64,000 nucleotides of DNA from a virus: IMG/VR virus record IMGVR_UViG_3300021368_000005, positions 1-64,000 of that record; one strand, given 5' to 3'. The notes below the pieces were generated by a model that worked only from the letters and a program-made list of their open reading frames with translations, did no database searches and was not told where the DNA came from. Position numbers and translations under genes: made by a program. Of the stretch, positions 61,215-64,000 are shown one piece after another. Each line of letters starts with the position of its first letter. Within the stretch, counting starts at the first letter, position 1.

Positions 61215-61553
61215 TTAGAAGTTTTGTCTTAGTGCCAAAAAATCATCTCTCATTTGTTGTACCTCTTTTAGTAGTTCTTCGTTTGTTGGAGGTATTCTTT
61301 CCATAATAGATTTTGTAAGTATATCTAATTTATTTATTGTATCTTTTTTTATATTGGTTTCAGTATCAACAATAAATTGATTTAACTCTAACAAATCATT
61401 ATTAATTCTTAAATGAGTTTGTTGGTCAGTTATAGATATTCTATTATTCGTTTCTATATGTAAATCTTCTACTCTTTTTTGTAGTTTATATATTCCTCTT
61501 GCTAACAAAATACATGAGGTAGATAAAAGTACTATTGCTATTGTTGTAATCAT
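61215..61553 (-). CDS. Membrane-anchored coiled-coil protein (112 residues)
   Basis: An N-terminal membrane helix (IAIVLLSTSCILLARGIY) is followed by a long charged helix (LHIETNNRISITDQQTHLRI onwards). The cysteine within the helix is not in a clear lipobox. Lies between tRNA-Thr and tRNA-Glu. Function unknown. Confidence 0.68.
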   Translation of the reverse strand: MITTIAIVLLSTSCILLARGIYKLQKRVEDLHIETNNRISITDQQTHLRINNDLLELNQFIVDTETNIKKDTINKLDILTKSIMERIPPTNEELLKEVQQMRDDFLALRQNF

Positions 61554-61567
61554 AATTTATAATTTAG

Positions 61568-61639
61568 TAGCCCCTAGGAGAATCGAACTCCTCTTTCCAG
61601 GATGAAAACCTGGCGTCCTAACCGATAGACGAAGGGGCC
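61568..61639 (-). tRNA. tRNA-Glu (TTC)
   Basis: Acceptor GGCCCCT/AGGGGCT with one G-T pair, D arm with GGTTAGGAC, anticodon arm CCAGG-TTTTCAT-CCTGG (anticodon TTC), T loop GTTCGATTC. Its 5' 22 nt overlap the 3' end of the membrane protein gene at 61618-62109. Confidence 0.92.
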
Positions 61640-62109
61640 AAAATTTTCTTCTCAACTGATTGAAAAGAAAACTTAAGTAGGTAACTGAAAAACAAATCAC
61701 CTAATATAGAGTTTATAAAGAAGGGTAATGCCATTGTATAACAAAGTAAAAACCCTTCCAATGTTTTAGGGTAACCACCTAACCAAACTCCAAAGTTGGT
61801 GATTATGAAAAATATTAGAGATGATATTAGTACGTTGTGTACTTTTATTTTTTTCCAATATCTACCCAATAAACTTATTAATAAAAAAGAACCATAAACC
61901 CATAGTGTAATTCCATAGAATCCTAAATAGATATCTGATAGAACCATTGCTATAAGTGGTAGGGATATTCCCAACCATTTGTTCTTGAAATTTGTTGAAC
62001 CAAATAAAGCCAATGCTGTGATTGGTGTAAAGTTTGGTGGATGTGGTAATAATCTTACTAACACAGCCACAACAACAAATCCAATAAGTAATAGTTCTCT
62101 TTTATTCAT
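61618..62109 (-). CDS. Multi-pass membrane protein, DUF6580/ECF S-component-like
   Basis: 163 residues with about five membrane helices. The N-terminal pattern RLLPHPPNFTPITALALFGS, then LPLIAMVLSDIYLGFYG is that of a widespread bacterial membrane family (DUF6580), thought related to ECF transporter substrate-binding parts. The stop lies inside the tRNA-Glu gene. A phage copy may aid uptake of a cofactor, but this is inference. Confidence 0.75.
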   Translation of the reverse strand: MNKRELLLIGFVVVAVLVRLLPHPPNFTPITALALFGSTNFKNKWLGISLPLIAMVLSDIYLGFYGITLWVYGSFLLISLLGRYWKKIKVHNVLISSLIFFIITNFGVWLGGYPKTLEGFLLCYTMALPFFINSILGDLFFSYLLKFSFQSVEKKILAPSSIG

Positions 62110-62114
62110 ATATT

Positions 62115-62993
62115 TTATAGATTCTCGTATTCAGTAATGAATTCGATGAACCAAGCAATTAACGTATATTCTTTAGCAGCGTTCCAAGCAGTTGTTAGTT
62201 CATCTACTAAAGTTCTAAAGTTAATCACATTTGTATCTGTTGATGTATCGTAAAAATTACTAACGGCTGTAGTCATTGATACAGTACCACTTTTGATTGC
62301 GTTATCGAATAACCAATCAGATTCAGCACTAATCAATCCTTTCAACGTAGTTGCCGATACACTTGAAGAAGTTAAACCAATTGAGATTGAATCAATTGCT
62401 TTGTTAAGATTAACATCTGTAATAGTTGCTGCAACCATAACATCTAATTTATCTCTCAATAGTTTGAAATTCTTATACGTTAAAATCTCATCTTCCAATA
62501 CAGCAGCTTGTGCTTGTAACGTAGTAACTTGAGTTTGAAGAGAAGTTACACTTGTAGTAAGTGTAGTAACTTGTTCTGTCAATGTAGTGTTACTTGTTGT
62601 TAACGTAGTATTAGAAGTAGTTAACGTTGCTACTTGTGCATCTAAAACATCCTTTTCAGAAGTTAAAGTTGCAACTTGTGCATTCAAATCAGCTACGTTA
62701 TCAGTTAATGTTTGAACTGTTGCATTTTCAGCGGTTAACGTAGTGTTTGATTCAGTAAGAGTACTTACAGAAGCTTCTAAACTAGCAACTTCAGTTGTTA
62801 GATTAGTAACTTGTGTTGTAAGGTCTGTTACTTGTGTTGTCAACGTATTGTTATCAAATTGTAACTCAGTAATCTGAGTGTTCAATTGATTCTTAATGTT
62901 GTCAACATCCTCTGGTGAAAGCCAATCGGACTTTTCACAACTTACAGTTATTCCAATAACTGAAAGCAAAAATAATAAAATTACTTTTTTCAT
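62115..62993 (-). CDS. Lipoprotein with Thr-rich coiled-coil repeats
   Basis: 292 residues. A lipoprotein signal (ILLFLLSVIGITVSC, Cys19) is followed by a ~140-residue repeat region of seven-residue units like LTTQVTD, LTTSNTT and LTEQVTT, then a helical C-terminal domain (~170-292). The heptads suggest a trimeric or dimeric stalk anchored in the envelope. It could block secondary infection or act as a spanin-like linker; neither is proven. The signal form is typical of Bacteroidetes. Confidence 0.78.
   Translation of the reverse strand: MKKVILLFLLSVIGITVSCEKSDWLSPEDVDNIKNQLNTQITELQFDNNTLTTQVTDLTTQVTNLTTEVASLEASVSTLTESNTTLTAENATVQTLTDNVADLNAQVATLTSEKDVLDAQVATLTTSNTTLTTSNTTLTEQVTTLTTSVTSLQTQVTTLQAQAAVLEDEILTYKNFKLLRDKLDVMVAATITDVNLNKAIDSISIGLTSSSVSATTLKGLISAESDWLFDNAIKSGTVSMTTAVSNFYDTSTDTNVINFRTLVDELTTAWNAAKEYTLIAWFIEFITEYENL
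62520..62910 (-). repeat. Thr-rich heptad repeats in the lipoprotein gene
   Basis: Around twenty in-frame 21-nt units encode (L/V)TTxVTx-type heptads. Units vary at third positions. Part of the coding sequence of the lipoprotein, not an intergenic repeat. Confidence 0.8.
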
Positions 62994-63018
62994 AATTACA
63001 TTAATTTAGTTAATGTAG

Positions 63019-63092
63019 TGGAGAATATCGGAGTCGAACCGATGACCTCTTCGGTGCAAGCGAAGCGCTCTAGCCATCTGAGCTAATTCCCC
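63019..63092 (-). tRNA. tRNA-Ala (TGC)
   Basis: Acceptor GGGGAAT/ATTCTCC with one G-T pair, D arm AGCTCAGATGGCTAGAGC, anticodon arm CTTCG-CTTGCAC-CGAAG (anticodon TGC), T loop GGTTCGACTCC. No CCA encoded. Confidence 0.93.
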
Positions 63093-63129
63093 TTCGAGTA
63101 TATAAGTATATATAACTTATATTCTTGAA

Positions 63130-63321
63130 TCAGGACCAATCATCATCATCATAGTTTTTCCAATTCTTTTTGGATTTACCTTTTCGAGAATAATCTTTTT
63201 TAGATTTATGAACCCTTTCGGTAGTTTTTTTACCAATGTGGTGAGATGCCTCACCATAGGTCATATCATCCCAAGTCAATTTCTCTTGATACTGGTTTTT
63301 CTTCTTCTGTTTCTTCATCAC
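63130..63321 (-). CDS. Small highly basic protein (63 residues)
   Basis: Lys-rich (MMKKQKKKNQYQEKLTWDDM, then KKDYSRKGKSKKNWKNYDDD), ending in an acidic run. Overlaps the upstream gene by 56 nt, so the true start may be the second ATG (63318) or further in. No family recognised. Confidence 0.55.
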   Translation of the reverse strand: MMKKQKKKNQYQEKLTWDDMTYGEASHHIGKKTTERVHKSKKDYSRKGKSKKNWKNYDDDDWS

Positions 63322-63466
63322 TAATCAGTTCCATTTTGGTATTATTCCTATGTCTTAGATACTGTTGCTCAGTCCAAGTTGGAGTTCTATCGGTTATAAA
63401 CTCTAATGAATAAATCTTTTGAGATTGCTCTCCTTCTTCGGTAACTAAATATGTTAATTTTCTCAT
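63266..63466 (-). CDS. Unknown small protein (66 residues)
   Basis: Begins MRKLTYLVTEEGEQSQKIYS, a beta-strand start with a charged C terminus (DEETEEEKPVSREIDLG). The 4-nt overlap with the 164-residue gene upstream suggests one operon. Confidence 0.6.
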   Translation of the reverse strand: MRKLTYLVTEEGEQSQKIYSLEFITDRTPTWTEQQYLRHRNNTKMELISDEETEEEKPVSREIDLG

Positions 63467-63957
63467 AAGTTTTCTTGGTATAAACTTTCTCTTAGAGTAT
63501 CCAAATCTAACAAAATATCTGAATCCCCTACTGTGTGATTTAATTCTTCTATCTTATGTTCTTCTGAAGTATATCTGAATGCTCCACTTAAACCATCTTT
63601 ATTAATATATGTTCCTGTCAGAAATGATTTTTTACTAACCTCTTTAATATTTTCAGCAAGCTTTAATAATAATTGATGAGGTACAGAGTTCTCTGTTGTT
63701 ATTTCCAAAACTATATTATCCAAATCATCAACATGATATGATGATGATATATTCCAAACTCCTGCTCCAAGTGTTTCATTCCATGATTGTTCATCTGTAA
63801 TATCAACATCAAATATATTCTTAACTAGTTCGTTTGCACCTAGAAAAGTTTCATCTTTAGATTTAGTAAATATTTTATCTAAATATTTAGATAACTTACT
63901 ATTTCCACCATGGAATTTAAGTGATGTGTAAAATAAAACTGGTAATTGCTCTTCCAT
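63463..63957 (-). CDS. Unknown protein (164 residues)
   Basis: Mixed alpha/beta protein beginning MEEQLPVLFYTSLKFHGGNS, with WNETLGAGVWNISSSYHVDD in the middle and an acidic end (ILLDLDTLRESLYQENL). First gene of an operon behind a class 1 promoter, so probably early. No family I can name. Confidence 0.7.
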   Translation of the reverse strand: MEEQLPVLFYTSLKFHGGNSKLSKYLDKIFTKSKDETFLGANELVKNIFDVDITDEQSWNETLGAGVWNISSSYHVDDLDNIVLEITTENSVPHQLLLKLAENIKEVSKKSFLTGTYINKDGLSGAFRYTSEEHKIEELNHTVGDSDILLDLDTLRESLYQENL

Positions 63958-63974
63958 TTGTTTGTAATGATTTA

Positions 63975-63982
63975 CAAATATA
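63975..63982 (-). promoter_or_regulatory. Class 1 promoter (-7 half only, -33 outside window)
   Basis: The minus strand reads TTTTTTTCG joined to TATATTTG, the full TAnnTTTG consensus, 17 nt before ATG 63957. A TTTG would be expected from position 64003, beyond the window. Downstream TTTGTAAA takes the place of the dyad. Confidence 0.7.
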
Positions 63983-64000
63983 CGAAAAAAATATTAGAAA

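Overview
The window looks like part of a large T4-like tailed phage (myovirus) infecting a member of the Bacteroidetes, most likely a marine flavobacterium. The T4-like assignment rests on recognisable baseplate wedge proteins (gp6-like, gp25-like), a gp5-like central spike, a gp46/gp47 recombination nuclease, a gp55-like late sigma factor, a UvsW-like helicase, a DnaG-like primase, PhoH, Hsp20, peptide deformylase, thymidylate synthase, dCMP deaminase and an S74-type fibre chaperone. The host assignment rests on eight promoters of the Bacteroidetes form TTTG-N19/20-TAnnTTTG and on a GCxDPxAxNYNxxAxxDDxxCxY motif in a tail protein. Both are inferences from sequence; no database search was possible.

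Layout. Every gene reads on the minus strand except one 53-residue ribbon-helix-helix gene (9216-9377, plus strand). From low to high coordinate: (a) 1-9130, an incomplete virion protein and a giant 2620-residue fibre ending in a self-cleaving chaperone domain; (b) 9216-15164, a recombination/replication block (methyltransferase, a single-chain SbcD-SbcC fusion, primase, GIY-YIG protein, sulfotransferase); (c) 15175-35820, the tail/baseplate block, including an 1850-residue protein with a LamG-like domain, a 747-residue protein ending in a Hint (intein-like) domain, and the gp6/gp25/gp5-like core, followed by small membrane proteins and an exported protein; (d) 35878-48877, metabolism and control (carbamoyltransferase, late sigma, lysozyme-like protein, deformylase, nucleotidyltransferase, MetK, ThyA, SET-domain protein, UvsW-like helicase, flavodoxin-like oxidoreductase, UV endonuclease, EF-hand membrane protein); (e) 48926-60990, accessory genes including four 2OG-Fe(II) oxygenase-like proteins, Hsp20, a DNA methyltransferase, a lipoprotein, a nucleotidase, a radical SAM enzyme, PhoH, a GNAT-like protein, dCMP deaminase and a second sulfotransferase; (f) 61008-63957, four tRNAs (Ser, Thr, Glu, Ala) interleaved with membrane and lipoprotein genes.

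Control. Two promoter classes can be read by eye. Class 1 is host-like (TTTGG, 19 nt, then TTTTCG joined to TATATTTAC) and stands before replication, repair, nucleotide and small unknown genes. In most copies the -7 box runs into a TTTAC-N3-GTAAA dyad that could be an operator. Class 2 is a lone TATATTTATA-like box without a -33 element, 14-27 nt before the starts of structural genes, on whichever strand the gene lies. The gp55-like sigma gene lies in an operon headed by a class 1 promoter. The simplest reading is a T4-style cascade rebuilt with Bacteroidetes signals: host sigma reads class 1, and the phage sigma then reads class 2.

The accessory enzymes share a theme of modification: SAM synthesis (MetK), SAM users (two methyltransferases, a SET protein, a radical SAM enzyme), 2OG hydroxylases, carbamoyl transfer and sulfo transfer. 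Their substrates cannot be read from the sequence. Genes of 30-60 codons fill most apparent gaps and are annotated here individually. No stretch longer than 300 bases lacks a gene.
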